Below, one piece after another: positions 9,000 through 17,395 of a stretch of 64,000 nt of DNA (position 1 is the first letter of the stretch; the number at the start of each line of letters is the position of its first letter). The notes under the pieces were generated by a model, which saw only the letters and a list, made by a program, of their open reading frames with translations, did no database searches and was not told the origin of the DNA. Both the position numbers and the translations under genes were made by a program. The DNA is taken from contig NZ_CP143541.1 in NCBI RefSeq assembly GCF_040126055.1, positions 868,001 to 932,000 on the forward strand. Direction: 5' to 3'. Source of the DNA: Pseudalkalibacillus sp. SCS-8. Lineage in GTDB: Bacteria > Bacillota > Bacilli > Bacillales > Fictibacillaceae.

Positions 9000-10532
9000 T
9001 TACAAATCATACAGCTTACTGAATTTTTCCTCTAAATAGTTGACGAGGTATTTGGAATTCAGCTCTTCGCCTGTTACTTTCTTGATCAATTCACCAGGGG
9101 TATAGAGCTTGCCATACTGGTGGATATTTTCGCGTGACCATTCACGGATCTTCATGAACTCGCCTTTCTCGATATTCGAATAGAAATCAGGCATATCCTC
9201 TAGAACCTTGTTGAGTATCTGTGCTCCGTAAAGGTTTCCGAGGGAATAGGAAGGGAAGTACCCGACGCCGCCGTGAGACCAATGGACATCCTGTAAAACA
9301 CCAAGACGGTTGGACGGTGGAGTAATACCGAGATAATCCTCCATTTTCTCATTCCAGATTTCAGGCAAGTCCTTCACTTCGATATCTCCTGCGATCAATC
9401 CTTTTTCGATTTCATAGCGCAGCATAATATGCAGATTATACGTCAGCTCGTCCGCCTCGACCCTGATGAGGGATGGTTCCACAGCATTGACCGCACGATA
9501 GAATTCATCCAAGGAAACACCGCTTAACTGATGGGGGAAATGTCTTTGGATATCATCATAAAAATACGTCCAGAATTCCTTCGTACGCCCTACGATATTC
9601 TCAAGGAAACGTGATTGCGATTCATGGATACCGAATGAAGCGCCTCGACGGATAACACGTCCTTCATAGTCAGGATTCACACCTTGTTCGTACAAAGCAT
9701 GTCCTGTTTCGTGAATCGTACCGAATATCGCCATACGTGGATTGTTGTCTTCATAACGGGTGGTAATCCTTACATCACCTGTGTTGATCCCCATCGCGAA
9801 TGGATGAGTCGTTTCATCCAAACGACCAGCTTCAAGATCATAGCCTAGCTTCTCGATAATGAAATGTGCAAATTCCTTCTGCTTCTCGATATCATAAGTT
9901 TGCTCGAAAATATCCTTTCTAGGCTGCTTAGGTGAATTTTGAATACGTTTCAATAAATCGATACTCGTTTTACGTAAATCGGCAAACAACGGATCGAGTT
10001 TTTCTACCGTTAATCCAGGTTCAAATTCATCTAACAATGCATCATACGGATGCTTCTCGTAACCGTAATACTCCGCAAAACGCTTCTTCATATCGATCAT
10101 TTTTTCCAGATAAGGCTGGAAATGACCGAAATCATCATTTGCGCGTGCTTCTTCCCATGCATCATTCGCATTGGAAGATAGGACGACATATTCGTTATAA
10201 ACGTCTGAAGGGATTTGCTTTGATTTATCATACTCGCTTTTCCGTTCGCGGACACATGCCCGGGTTGCCGGATCGAGCTGTTCATATACATCAGGCTTCG
10301 TCAAGGTTTCCAGACATTCACCCATCTCTTTGGAAATGGATAGTTTGAACGTCTCCGTCCAAAGAGTGCCTTTCGCTTTTGCGAAAATCGGTTTCCCTTT
10401 CTTTGGAGCATATGTACGGGAATCCCATCCAAGAAGTCCAAGGATATTCGAAAAATGACTGATCTTCTCGTCCAATGCCGTAAATTGCTTCACGGCTTGT
10501 TGTACCGTTTCATCTAAAACTTGCTGTGCCAT
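9000..10532 (-). CDS. M32 family metallocarboxypeptidase (Taq-type)
   Basis: 510 residues, standard for the family. All signature motifs are visible in order: HPF (residues 243-245), DVRITT (about 253), the zinc site HETGH (274-278), HESQ (about 305), IRVEAD and LGVLQDVHW toward the C terminus. The enzyme removes C-terminal residues from peptides in the cytoplasm with broad specificity except proline. There is no signal peptide. Start chosen at the ATG preceded by AGGAGG. The gene stands alone with its own terminator. Confidence 0.96.
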   Translation of the reverse strand: MAQQVLDETVQQAVKQFTALDEKISHFSNILGLLGWDSRTYAPKKGKPIFAKAKGTLWTETFKLSISKEMGECLETLTKPDVYEQLDPATRACVRERKSEYDKSKQIPSDVYNEYVVLSSNANDAWEEARANDDFGHFQPYLEKMIDMKKRFAEYYGYEKHPYDALLDEFEPGLTVEKLDPLFADLRKTSIDLLKRIQNSPKQPRKDIFEQTYDIEKQKEFAHFIIEKLGYDLEAGRLDETTHPFAMGINTGDVRITTRYEDNNPRMAIFGTIHETGHALYEQGVNPDYEGRVIRRGASFGIHESQSRFLENIVGRTKEFWTYFYDDIQRHFPHQLSGVSLDEFYRAVNAVEPSLIRVEADELTYNLHIMLRYEIEKGLIAGDIEVKDLPEIWNEKMEDYLGITPPSNRLGVLQDVHWSHGGVGYFPSYSLGNLYGAQILNKVLEDMPDFYSNIEKGEFMKIREWSRENIHQYGKLYTPGELIKKVTGEELNSKYLVNYLEEKFSKLYDL

Positions 10533-10670
10533 GAAATGAACCCTCCTAAAATGTATTCATCTTTCCTACTAAAGATATTCTTGGTCAAAACCGGAAATCC
10601 TTCGAGTAACGAAATAAAAATACGAAACTTTCTGTTCAATAAAACGTAAGAAAGTAGAGGAGGGGATAAT

Positions 10671-11234
10671 ATGAAGAAGATCATTTTATTGATGTTTGCA
10701 ATCGTGCTAATTACAGGTTGTCAAAACAAGGACGTATTGGATACATCTGAGCTTGAAATTGAAGAATCCATCGGAAACGATGGAGAGGACATCTCAGTAA
10801 AACAATTGAAAGAAATGAATTTGCCGATTATGTACAAAGCCCCATCCGTCGAAGCAGGTCTTGAAGCGATTCCATTCGAGATGACGTTGCCAGAAACGTT
10901 GCCATTTGAAACGGAAGGCTTCCGACCACCTAAAATCGTCGATTATACGTATGAAGGTAAAATGATCGAGATTGAATTTAACGCTACTCCGAAACAAAAG
11001 GATAAGAGGATCTTTATTACCATAAAGGCAGAAAATTTTGGTGAGTATGAAGGGCATGGGGAAGGAGTGAAAATCAACGATAAAGTAAATGGAGCAATTG
11101 AGAATAATTCTCTAACATTCCAAACTGATGGAATCCTATACTATATATCCTATATAAACAAAGAAATAAGCGAGGAAAAACACGAGCAAGAGCTCATTCA
11201 GCTTGCGCTTCAAATGTTGGAGAAATCTTCCTAA
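10671..11234 (+). CDS. Predicted lipoprotein of unknown function
   Basis: 187 residues. The N terminus MKKIILLMFAIVLITGCQNK is a lipoprotein signal with lipobox ITGC, so the mature protein is anchored outside the membrane through Cys17. The mature part is acidic, with two regions: a linker (residues ~20-55) and a compact beta-rich domain. No family is recognised. GAGGAGGGG lies 5-6 bases before the ATG. It is read alone and faces the convergent SASP gene. Confidence 0.8.
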   Translation: MKKIILLMFAIVLITGCQNKDVLDTSELEIEESIGNDGEDISVKQLKEMNLPIMYKAPSVEAGLEAIPFEMTLPETLPFETEGFRPPKIVDYTYEGKMIEIEFNATPKQKDKRIFITIKAENFGEYEGHGEGVKINDKVNGAIENNSLTFQTDGILYYISYINKEISEEKHEQELIQLALQMLEKSS

Positions 11235-11240
11235 TCTATA

Positions 11241-11274
11241 CAAAAAAGATCAACTCCTCAAATTGAGAGTCAAT
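11241..11274 (-). terminator. Terminator of the SASP gene
   Basis: On the minus strand ACTCTCA pairs with TGAGGAGT across an AATT-containing loop and is followed by TTTTTT. The plus direction has no T-run, so it serves the spore protein gene. Confidence 0.65.
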
Positions 11275-11283
11275 CCTTCACCT

Positions 11284-11556
11284 TTACTGCTTATTCAGTT
11301 GGTCTTTTGCTCGCTTGATCAGTTCGTGGACCATACTGCCGCCGATTTGTCCGCCGATCCGTCCCGCATCATATGAACTCAAGTCTTTATTCCCTTTCTC
11401 TTTTAGCGGGATGCCCATTTCTTTGGCTACTTCAAACTTGGTCTTCTCGGGATGATTCGCGTCAACATTATATCCTTTTTCCTTCATGACCTCGACTTTA
11501 AGCTGATCCAATTTTTCTCTCGCTTCAGGGACGAGGGGTCTTCGCTGTCTTGCCAT
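11284..11556 (-). CDS. Alpha/beta-type small acid-soluble spore protein
   Basis: 90 residues. The protein has the alpha/beta SASP features: TKFEVAKEMGIPL, which resembles the site cut by the germination protease GPR, and the C-terminal DNA-binding helix GGQIGGSMVHELIKRA. These proteins coat DNA in the forespore and protect it from UV and heat, and are degraded on germination. The start is the ATG with GGAGGCGATCACC in front; an in-frame ATG 33 bases upstream lacks a site. The N-terminal extension of ~30 basic residues is longer than in major SASPs and marks a minor member. Transcription by forespore sigma factor G is expected but was not traced. Confidence 0.93.
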   Translation of the reverse strand: MARQRRPLVPEAREKLDQLKVEVMKEKGYNVDANHPEKTKFEVAKEMGIPLKEKGNKDLSSYDAGRIGGQIGGSMVHELIKRAKDQLNKQ

Positions 11557-11610
11557 GGTGATCGCCTCCTTCAGCTTTAGTATGCACATAGGAGCTTAGT
11601 TTACATGCAC

Positions 11611-12483
11611 TTAAACGTATTCCTTCAAACTGTTTGAGAGGATTTCGCGATTTTGGGTATGGAAGCCGTGTAAGGCCCTTTGCAAAGAAAATGCCCCTGC
11701 GTAAAACTGGATCCGCGGCATCATTTCTTCGATACCGGGATAGAATGACGCAATCCGTTTTACGAGATCTACTCCATATCTTTTGTAAAGTCCCGCAAAA
11801 TCAATGGCAGGATCCCCAATGTAACTTTTCCCAAAATCAATGACCCCGCTAAGCTGTTGTTCTTGTTCGTCAAATAAGATGTTCGAATTTGCAAAGTCTC
11901 CATGAATGATCGTAGGTTTGAATGAAAAGTTGGACTGATTGTTCAAGTAGACCGTAAAATGATTGACGATTTCTTCTTGCTTCTCAACCCGGATATATGA
12001 AAAAAGTGTCCCTGTAATCCTTTCAAACATGTTCGTCCAGAAGTGATGTGCATCATTATTTGCGATTACTTTCCCTGGCGCACCGACAACAGGAATCGAG
12101 TGAAGTTCATAAAGGAAAGTGGCAAGGTCATGAATCAACGTCTCTTCTACTGATGGAGAGAGAGATTGTACCGTTTCCCGATAAAGAGGAATTCCAGGAA
12201 TCAATGGGTAACCGAAAAAGGCTTGCCCGAGAATATTCGTGTCAGTATTGATGAAAACAGGTTCAGGTATGGGAAGGCTTATATAGGGATTGATATACAG
12301 GAGCTGTTCATACTCCGTTTGTAGGTTGTTTTTCGCTTCTTCATGCTTTGGAAACCGGAAAACCCACTTCTTGTTCAAAAAAAGGATATCATTGTTTTCT
12401 CCGAAATGATTCCATTGGACAGACTCGATATTAAGTGAAGGATAGAATGATTGAATGCATTTCAAATATTGTTCCAAGTACAT
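11611..12483 (-). CDS. Aminoglycoside phosphotransferase-family kinase
   Basis: 290 residues of the APH/choline-kinase fold. The catalytic loop HGDFANSN (His194, Asp196, Asn201) and the metal-binding DFG (from Asp216) are intact, as is DPAIDFA. The substrate cannot be read; the family includes antibiotic kinases and small-molecule kinases, and resistance should not be assumed. The start is the ATG at 12483 with GGGAGGG 7 bases upstream. That ribosome binding site is one arm of a hairpin reaching back to the BCCT gene, so expression is probably controlled by RNA structure. Confidence 0.85.
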   Translation of the reverse strand: MYLEQYLKCIQSFYPSLNIESVQWNHFGENNDILFLNKKWVFRFPKHEEAKNNLQTEYEQLLYINPYISLPIPEPVFINTDTNILGQAFFGYPLIPGIPLYRETVQSLSPSVEETLIHDLATFLYELHSIPVVGAPGKVIANNDAHHFWTNMFERITGTLFSYIRVEKQEEIVNHFTVYLNNQSNFSFKPTIIHGDFANSNILFDEQEQQLSGVIDFGKSYIGDPAIDFAGLYKRYGVDLVKRIASFYPGIEEMMPRIQFYAGAFSLQRALHGFHTQNREILSNSLKEYV

Positions 12484-12537
12484 AAAAAAATCCCTCCCTA
12501 CGAAAAAAATTCGACTAGGGAGGTGCAATCTCCTTTT
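12484..12537 (-). promoter_or_regulatory. Hairpin burying the ribosome binding site of the phosphotransferase
   Basis: On the minus strand CCTCCCTA pairs with TAGGGAGG around a 15-base loop, followed by seven T and then the ATG. The right arm is the Shine-Dalgarno sequence. Upstream, GGAG (with the CTCC of the left arm across ATTGCAC) can form a competing small hairpin. The element can act as a terminator of the BCCT transcript, as an occlusion of translation, or both. Confidence 0.65.
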
Positions 12538-12543
12538 TCGACA

Positions 12544-14064
12544 CTATTTCTTTTTATTTGAAGAAAGAGGCGGCTCGTTCCGAACCAATTTAATGATGGA
12601 TAAGCACATGATAACCAATATCACAGTGAAAGGGAGGGCTGCAATTAAAGATGCGGTTTGTAGTCCTTGCAAACCACTACTGATAATGAGAACGGCAGCG
12701 ATAGCAGCCATTAAAATCCCCCAAATGAGCTTGACGAAGCGTCCAGGGTTCAAATTGCCGTCGGTTGTCATGATGCCGAGTACGAATGTTGCAGAGTCGG
12801 CTGAAGTGATCAAGAATGTAAAGATCAAAAGGATCGACAGCAGTGAAAATAAAAATGTTAACGGTAACTGAGCATACGTGACAAATAAAGCTGTCGTCAC
12901 ATCTTCATTCACCAATTCGGCTATATTCGTCCCCTGAGTCAGGTCAAGATGAAGGGCTGTACCACCAAATATCGCAATCCATAAAATGGCGATGAATGGA
13001 GGGACGATCAGTACGCCAAAAACAAATTCTCTGATGGTTCGTCCTCTTGACACTCTCGCCACAAAGGATCCGACGAATGGGGACCATGCGATGACCCATG
13101 CCCAATAGAAGACTGTCCAATCTCTGACCCATGTGCCGCCCTTATAAGGGGTGAGTCGGAAGCTCATTTCAAAGAAATTCGAAATGTAATCGCCGATTCC
13201 TAAAGTCATACTATTTAAAATGAAAACAGTCGGACCCATGAATAATACCGCTACCATCAACGCTAATGCCAGTCCAAGGTTCAGGTTACTCAACCATTTG
13301 ATCCCTTTATCCAATCCGGTCATTGCGGAAGTAAGGTACAAGATGAGCAGGACGCCTGTAATCGTCAATTGCATAAGGGCATTATTCGGCAGTTCGAAAA
13401 CGGTTTTCAAACCACCATTAATTTGCAGGATACCAAACCCTAAAGACGTGGCCACTCCCGTAATAGTGGCAATGACAGCCAGTATATCTACCGTCCTTCT
13501 TAGCGGTGTTTTACCACCTTGGCCAATTATCGGGTTGAAGGTCGTACTGATCAACCCTTTTTCTTTCTTTCGATATTGAAAATATCCTAAAGCAAGACCG
13601 ACAACAGTGAAAACAGACCATTGGTGGATTCCCCAATGGAAAAAAGAATAACGCATGGATGTACGTGCGGCTTCTTCAGACTGTCCTTCGATTCCCATCG
13701 GGGGTTCAAAGAAATGGCTCATGGGTTCAGCCACGCCCCAGAAGACAAGTCCTACTCCGAATCCTGCACTGAACAACATGCCAATCCATGTGAAAAACGG
13801 ATAATCAGGCTTTGAATCGTCACCACCGAGTCGAATTTTACCGTACCGGCTAATAGCCAATACTAAACAGAATATCGTGAAAAAGAACACGGCGATAAGA
13901 TAAAACCAGCCGAATGCATATGTAGTGAAATCAAATACAGCAGCCGCATTGTTCCCTAATGAATCTGGAGAAATAGCCGCCCAGATGACAAAGAGCGTAA
14001 CGATGATGGATGATACCCAAAATACGATGTTCCAATGTGGAGCTTTTCCTTTTTCGTCAGCCAC
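12544..14064 (-). CDS. BCCT family betaine/carnitine/choline transporter
   Basis: 506 residues with 12 membrane helices. The family signature is seen around VFYWAWVIAWSPFVGSFVAR followed by SRGRTIREF, together with the Trp-rich substrate box of helix 4 region (WGIHQW). BCCT carriers import glycine betaine, choline or carnitine with Na+ or H+ and serve in osmoprotection (OpuD-like). Substrate choice cannot be settled from the motifs. The ATG has GGAGG at 8 bases. The same transcript may read into the phosphotransferase gene through the hairpin between them. Confidence 0.93.
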   Translation of the reverse strand: MADEKGKAPHWNIVFWVSSIIVTLFVIWAAISPDSLGNNAAAVFDFTTYAFGWFYLIAVFFFTIFCLVLAISRYGKIRLGGDDSKPDYPFFTWIGMLFSAGFGVGLVFWGVAEPMSHFFEPPMGIEGQSEEAARTSMRYSFFHWGIHQWSVFTVVGLALGYFQYRKKEKGLISTTFNPIIGQGGKTPLRRTVDILAVIATITGVATSLGFGILQINGGLKTVFELPNNALMQLTITGVLLILYLTSAMTGLDKGIKWLSNLNLGLALALMVAVLFMGPTVFILNSMTLGIGDYISNFFEMSFRLTPYKGGTWVRDWTVFYWAWVIAWSPFVGSFVARVSRGRTIREFVFGVLIVPPFIAILWIAIFGGTALHLDLTQGTNIAELVNEDVTTALFVTYAQLPLTFLFSLLSILLIFTFLITSADSATFVLGIMTTDGNLNPGRFVKLIWGILMAAIAAVLIISSGLQGLQTASLIAALPFTVILVIMCLSIIKLVRNEPPLSSNKKK

Positions 14065-14320
14065 AATGAACCTCCTTTACAAAAATGAAATCATGTACAT
14101 AAAGAGATGTGTCTCATTAACCTATACCCATCTAGAGAGATATCTAACTTTTTAAAAGAAAACACCTTTCCTATGACGGGGGATATTATCTATTAAAAAC
14201 TTTTAAATACAAATCATTTTGTAAGTCGATTTGTTTAACGTATTATATGGCTGGTCATACTAGTGAAAATGCAATAAAATTAATTTAACATTTTACTCAT
14301 CTTACAAAAAATCTCTTTTT

Positions 14321-14351
14321 TTGAAACATATCCAAAGTCTATGCGTATAAT
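14321..14351 (+). promoter_or_regulatory. Possible promoter in the A+T-rich gap 14065-14433
   Basis: TTGAAA (14321) and TATAAT (14346) are 19 bases apart, slightly long for sigma A. The rest of the gap before it is A+T-rich with no other structure noticed. Promoter call is tentative. Confidence 0.3.
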
Positions 14352-14433
14352 ATAGTAGAATAAGCTTTTGAATGTTGGGAAGGAACATTATTTTTACATA
14401 GTAATGTTAGATTCATTAAGGAGTGTGAAAGGT

Positions 14434-14643
14434 GTGGGCTTAACGGCAAAGATCTCGATTGATTTTTCTGTGAATGGTTCGAAGGAGTTTTACGTGGAAT
14501 TGTTGGACATTCCTGAAGAAGTATCAGCTGGTGAACTTCAGGAACTCGTGGATAAACGTGTCGAGAAAGTAAGAAGTATGAAATGCGCAGAAATTCTGAA
14601 TGCTTTCATTAAAATAAATAAAGCTGATCAATTCAGCCGGTAA
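14434..14643 (+). CDS. Small conserved-looking protein of unknown function
   Basis: 69 residues, beginning VGLTAKISIDFSVNG. The GTG at 14434 is chosen because AAGGAG lies 10 bases upstream; an ATG 66 bases earlier has no site. The protein is acidic, with a predicted strand-strand-helix-helix layout (beta at residues 3-25, helix ELQELVDKRVEKVRSM) and ends in a short strand. No family is recognised. It is followed directly by a terminator. Confidence 0.6.
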   Translation: MGLTAKISIDFSVNGSKEFYVELLDIPEEVSAGELQELVDKRVEKVRSMKCAEILNAFIKINKADQFSR

Positions 14644-14670
14644 TGCTTCTTTAAAACATGTAATCGATGA

Positions 14671-14724
14671 AATCTGGAAAAATGACCATAGGGTTAGGTT
14701 TCCGGATTTTTCATGCTGGTCATT
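14671..14724. terminator. Overlapping terminators for the two small genes
   Basis: For the + gene, AATCTGGAAA pairs with TTTCCGGATT before a T-run. For the - gene, AATGACCA/TGGTCATT forms a different stem followed by TTTTTCC on the minus strand. The two hairpins share bases. Confidence 0.6.
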
Positions 14725-14830
14725 TCTTTCTCTTTTGGAGCTTGCGATTGATTCCAAAAGTAATCAATGTAAACAGAAAGACAGTTGCAGCCCATGTAAC
14801 AGCACCAAACTGTTTGAATATCTTCAGCAT
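14720..14830 (-). CDS. Small single-helix membrane protein (36 aa)
   Basis: A 36-codon frame starting MLKIFKQFGAVTW and ending NRKLQKRKK. A hydrophobic stretch (AATVFLFTLITFGI, residues ~14-27) is flanked by basic residues at the C terminus, giving a one-helix membrane peptide with a positive tail. GGAGGTTAGAAC precedes the ATG, an excellent Bacillus site. The stop codon overlaps a hairpin terminator. Function is unknown; size and charge pattern resemble the many small membrane peptides of Bacillus. Confidence 0.6.
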   Translation of the reverse strand: MLKIFKQFGAVTWAATVFLFTLITFGINRKLQKRKK

Positions 14831-15429
14831 GTTCTAACCTCCAACGCACTTTTACAAATTATACCACTCCCAGTCCGTTTGAGTAAACGATTCTTATACA
14901 AAAACAAAAGAAGGATGATTGTTCATCATCCTTCATCAAATGGACGCACTAGCCTGGTCATGGAGAGGATCATTGGAGGTTGTTCCGAAAACGTTCCAAT
15001 ACTTAGGGGAGGTTCTCTCCAATCAAGGCCATTCATGCAGCTTCTTTTCTTGTTACAGCGGAATTTGTTCCGCTTGTCTATACTATTCTTGCCCTCATGC
15101 GAAAGGATGGGGGCCGTTTTTTTGACTATTTTGTGGCAAAGACCATCGCCACGTATTAAGAAAAGGTAAATTCTAAACAAAACCTTAACAATCTCCTTGT
15201 TGGAGGTAGGATTACTTGATTTGGATACATACGTTCTCTCGATGTAATGCGTTTTTATGGTAATAATGTACTATAAAAATGGCAAACAAATTAGGCTTTT
15301 CCAACTAATATTTTCGAAAAACATAGCTATATCAAGATTGTAATCATTTCTCAACGATTCCTTAAAATTTGTATCCTACCATTTGTTGTGTAGTACTTTT
15401 AACTCAACATTTTTAAGGAGTGAAGGGTC
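14831..15429. other. Gap of about 600 bases with a hairpin, no convincing gene
   Basis: At 14913-14933 AAGGATGAT/ATCATCCTT forms a good stem followed on the minus strand by CTTCTTTTG, that is, a minus-strand terminator with no clear gene feeding it. Between 14940 and 15170 both strands hold short frames (up to ~140 codons on +, 84 on -) without ribosome binding sites or familiar motifs. A decayed gene is possible. 15180-15429 is A+T-rich and should hold the promoter of the phosphatase operon; no phosphate box could be read with confidence. Confidence 0.4.
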
Positions 15430-17088
15430 ATGGGTAAAGTCAATCGAAGAAAATTCTTAACATATTTAGGAACAGGGGCTACAGCACTAGCTGCATCAAG
15501 CACGGGACTTAACGTGCTGACAAAACCTGCTCAAGCAGGTGGTTTTCACAAAGAAGGACAAAAGAAACCTAAAATCGGTCAAATGAAATTCAAGCCGATT
15601 GAGCCTTCTTCTAAAGATGATCTGGTGCTTCCACATGGCTATCAATATAACGTTGTGGCGGCTTATGGAGACAAAATCAATTCAAAAGGCGATACATTCG
15701 GTTTTAATAATGACTTCACTTTATACTTCCCGATCAATGAACGGACTGGGGAGTGGGATGACGATGACGATGATAAACGTAAAGGCGAACGTGGGTTGCT
15801 CTGGGTAAACCATGAGTATGTGTCGGACCTGTTCGTTTACGGACAAGAGGTTGACAAGTATTCAAAGGAACAAATCCAAACACTTCTATATAACCAAGGC
15901 GGTTCAATCATTGAAGTTTACCGCGAAGGTGACACATGGAAAATGGATACGACTTCAAAATATGCGCGTCGCGTTACGGGATTGACAAAGATTAATTTGA
16001 CTGGACCAGCAGCAGGATCAAAGGCTGTTAATGGCGCAACAACCGTTCAAGGAACGTTTGCCAACTGTTCTGGCGGTAAGACGTTATGGGGCACACTATT
16101 GACTTGCGAAGAAAATTACGAGTATACAGCGGAAGATGCAGGGCTAGACGAAACACATTACGGCTGGGTTGTAGAAGTGGATCCATTTGATGCCAACTTC
16201 CAAGTCCGTAAACATACTGCACTTGGACGTTTCAACCATGAAAATGCATCTATGGGACTCGCAAAAGATGGACGCGTAGTCGTTTACATGGGCGATGACA
16301 AGAAGGATGCATGTGTCTACAAGTTTGTAAGTGAAGGAAAGTACAACGAGAAGCTAGGAAAGAAAAATTCTGAGCTTCTAAACAAAGGGACGCTTTATGC
16401 CGCTGACTTAAGTAGTGGCGAGTGGATTGCTTTGACAGTAGAAGCGGTCCGAGAAGCAGCAAAAGGAAAGCAAGAAATCCTTGATAAATTCCAAACGCAA
16501 GCAGATGTGGTTGTTCATGCACATGATGCTGCAATCTTGCTAGGTGCAACGCCTACAGATCGTCCGGAAGATGTTGAAATCAGCCCATTTGATGGAACCA
16601 TCTTCGTTGCACATACAAACAATGACAAGCACGGTAACATCCATGGTCATATCACGCGTTTCTTTGAAGAGAACGATGATCACGGGGCTATGAACTTCCA
16701 ATTTTCCATCTTCGTAGCAGGTGGGATCCAAAGCGGATTCAGTGCACCTGATAACCTGACATTCGACCAATATGGAACATTGTGGACGGTAACGGATATC
16801 TCTAGCAGCAAGTTGAACGATAAGGTTTGGAAACCTTTCAAGAACAATGGAATGTTCGCGATTCCGACTTCCGGCAAACAAGAAGGGGAAGCGTTCCAAT
16901 TTGCATCTGCACCTGTTGAAGCAGAGTTGACCGGCCCGTCGTTCACTCCGGATGAGAAGACGTTGTTCTTATCTGTCCAACACCCGGGTGAAGAGACAGA
17001 AGACTTATCACAACCGACAAGCATGTGGCCACACAGAGCAGGCGATCGTATGCCTCGACCAGCCGTTGTCGCAATCAGAGGATTTTAA
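15430..17088 (+). CDS. PhoX-like alkaline phosphatase (DUF839), Tat-exported
   Basis: 552 residues. The N terminus has a twin-arginine signal, NRRKFLTYLG followed by a hydrophobic stretch and a cleavage site near KPAQAGG (residues ~33-37). The mature protein belongs to the PhoX/DUF839 family, with GRFNHENASMGLAKDGRVVV and VVHAHDAAILLGATPTDRP as recognisable segments. PhoX enzymes are secreted Ca/Fe-dependent phosphomonoesterases that fold in the cytoplasm, hence Tat export. Acidic insertions (DDDDDK near residue 115) suggest Ca binding. tatA and tatC follow, a dedicated exporter as for phoD-tatAd-tatCd in B. subtilis. AAGGAGTGAAGG precedes the ATG. Confidence 0.88.
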   Translation: MGKVNRRKFLTYLGTGATALAASSTGLNVLTKPAQAGGFHKEGQKKPKIGQMKFKPIEPSSKDDLVLPHGYQYNVVAAYGDKINSKGDTFGFNNDFTLYFPINERTGEWDDDDDDKRKGERGLLWVNHEYVSDLFVYGQEVDKYSKEQIQTLLYNQGGSIIEVYREGDTWKMDTTSKYARRVTGLTKINLTGPAAGSKAVNGATTVQGTFANCSGGKTLWGTLLTCEENYEYTAEDAGLDETHYGWVVEVDPFDANFQVRKHTALGRFNHENASMGLAKDGRVVVYMGDDKKDACVYKFVSEGKYNEKLGKKNSELLNKGTLYAADLSSGEWIALTVEAVREAAKGKQEILDKFQTQADVVVHAHDAAILLGATPTDRPEDVEISPFDGTIFVAHTNNDKHGNIHGHITRFFEENDDHGAMNFQFSIFVAGGIQSGFSAPDNLTFDQYGTLWTVTDISSSKLNDKVWKPFKNNGMFAIPTSGKQEGEAFQFASAPVEAELTGPSFTPDEKTLFLSVQHPGEETEDLSQPTSMWPHRAGDRMPRPAVVAIRGF

Positions 17089-17104
17089 GAAGGAGGAATG
17101 ACTT

Positions 17105-17311
17105 ATGCCATTTGGACAAATCGGTATTCCAGGTTTGATTTTGATTCTGGTTATCGCGTTGATCATCTTCGGACCATCAAAACTTCCGGAGCTTGGCCGA
17201 GCTGCAGGTAGTACTTTAAAAGAATTCAAAAATTCTACCAAAGATCTGATATCTTCGGATGATGACGATAAATCGGAGAATAAAGCAACAGCTCAGAACG
17301 AAAAGCAGTAA
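17105..17311 (+). CDS. tatA: Twin-arginine translocase subunit TatA
   Basis: 68 residues: one membrane helix (residues ~6-22), the hinge [11 protein letters not shown], an amphipathic helix and an acidic Lys/Asp-rich tail. This is the TatA/E layout; TatA oligomers form the pore-like element for folded proteins. GAAGGAGG precedes it, 16 bases after the phosphatase stop. No separate tatB is present, as in the minimal TatAC systems of Bacillus. Confidence 0.95.
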   Translation: MPFGQIGIPGLILILVIALIIFGPSKLPELGRAAGSTLKEFKNSTKDLISSDDDDKSENKATAQNEKQ

Positions 17312-17320
17312 ATGGATGGG

Positions 17321-17360
17321 GGTTGGCTTAATCGATGTATGAACCGATTGAGTCAGCCTC
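17321..17360 (+). terminator. Intercistronic hairpin between tatA and tatC
   Basis: TTGGCTTAATCG pairs imperfectly with CGATTGAGTCAG. The T-run after it is weak (CTCTTTCT), so it may be a partial terminator or an mRNA stabiliser that lets tatA be made in excess over tatC. Confidence 0.55.
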
Positions 17361-17395
17361 TTTCTACTAAATAAATAAGAAAGGCGGTGAATGCT

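Noticed and set aside
11611..12483. Antibiotic resistance gene
   Set aside because: The APH fold is clear but nothing identifies the substrate; many chromosomal homologues have no resistance role.
14735..15169. 144-codon plus-strand frame
   Set aside because: It runs over two hairpins and the antisense of a small membrane peptide gene, has no ribosome binding site and no recognisable domain.
15180..15429. Phosphate (PhoP) boxes before the PhoX-like gene
   Set aside because: Single TTAACA-like words occur but no properly spaced direct repeats could be read.
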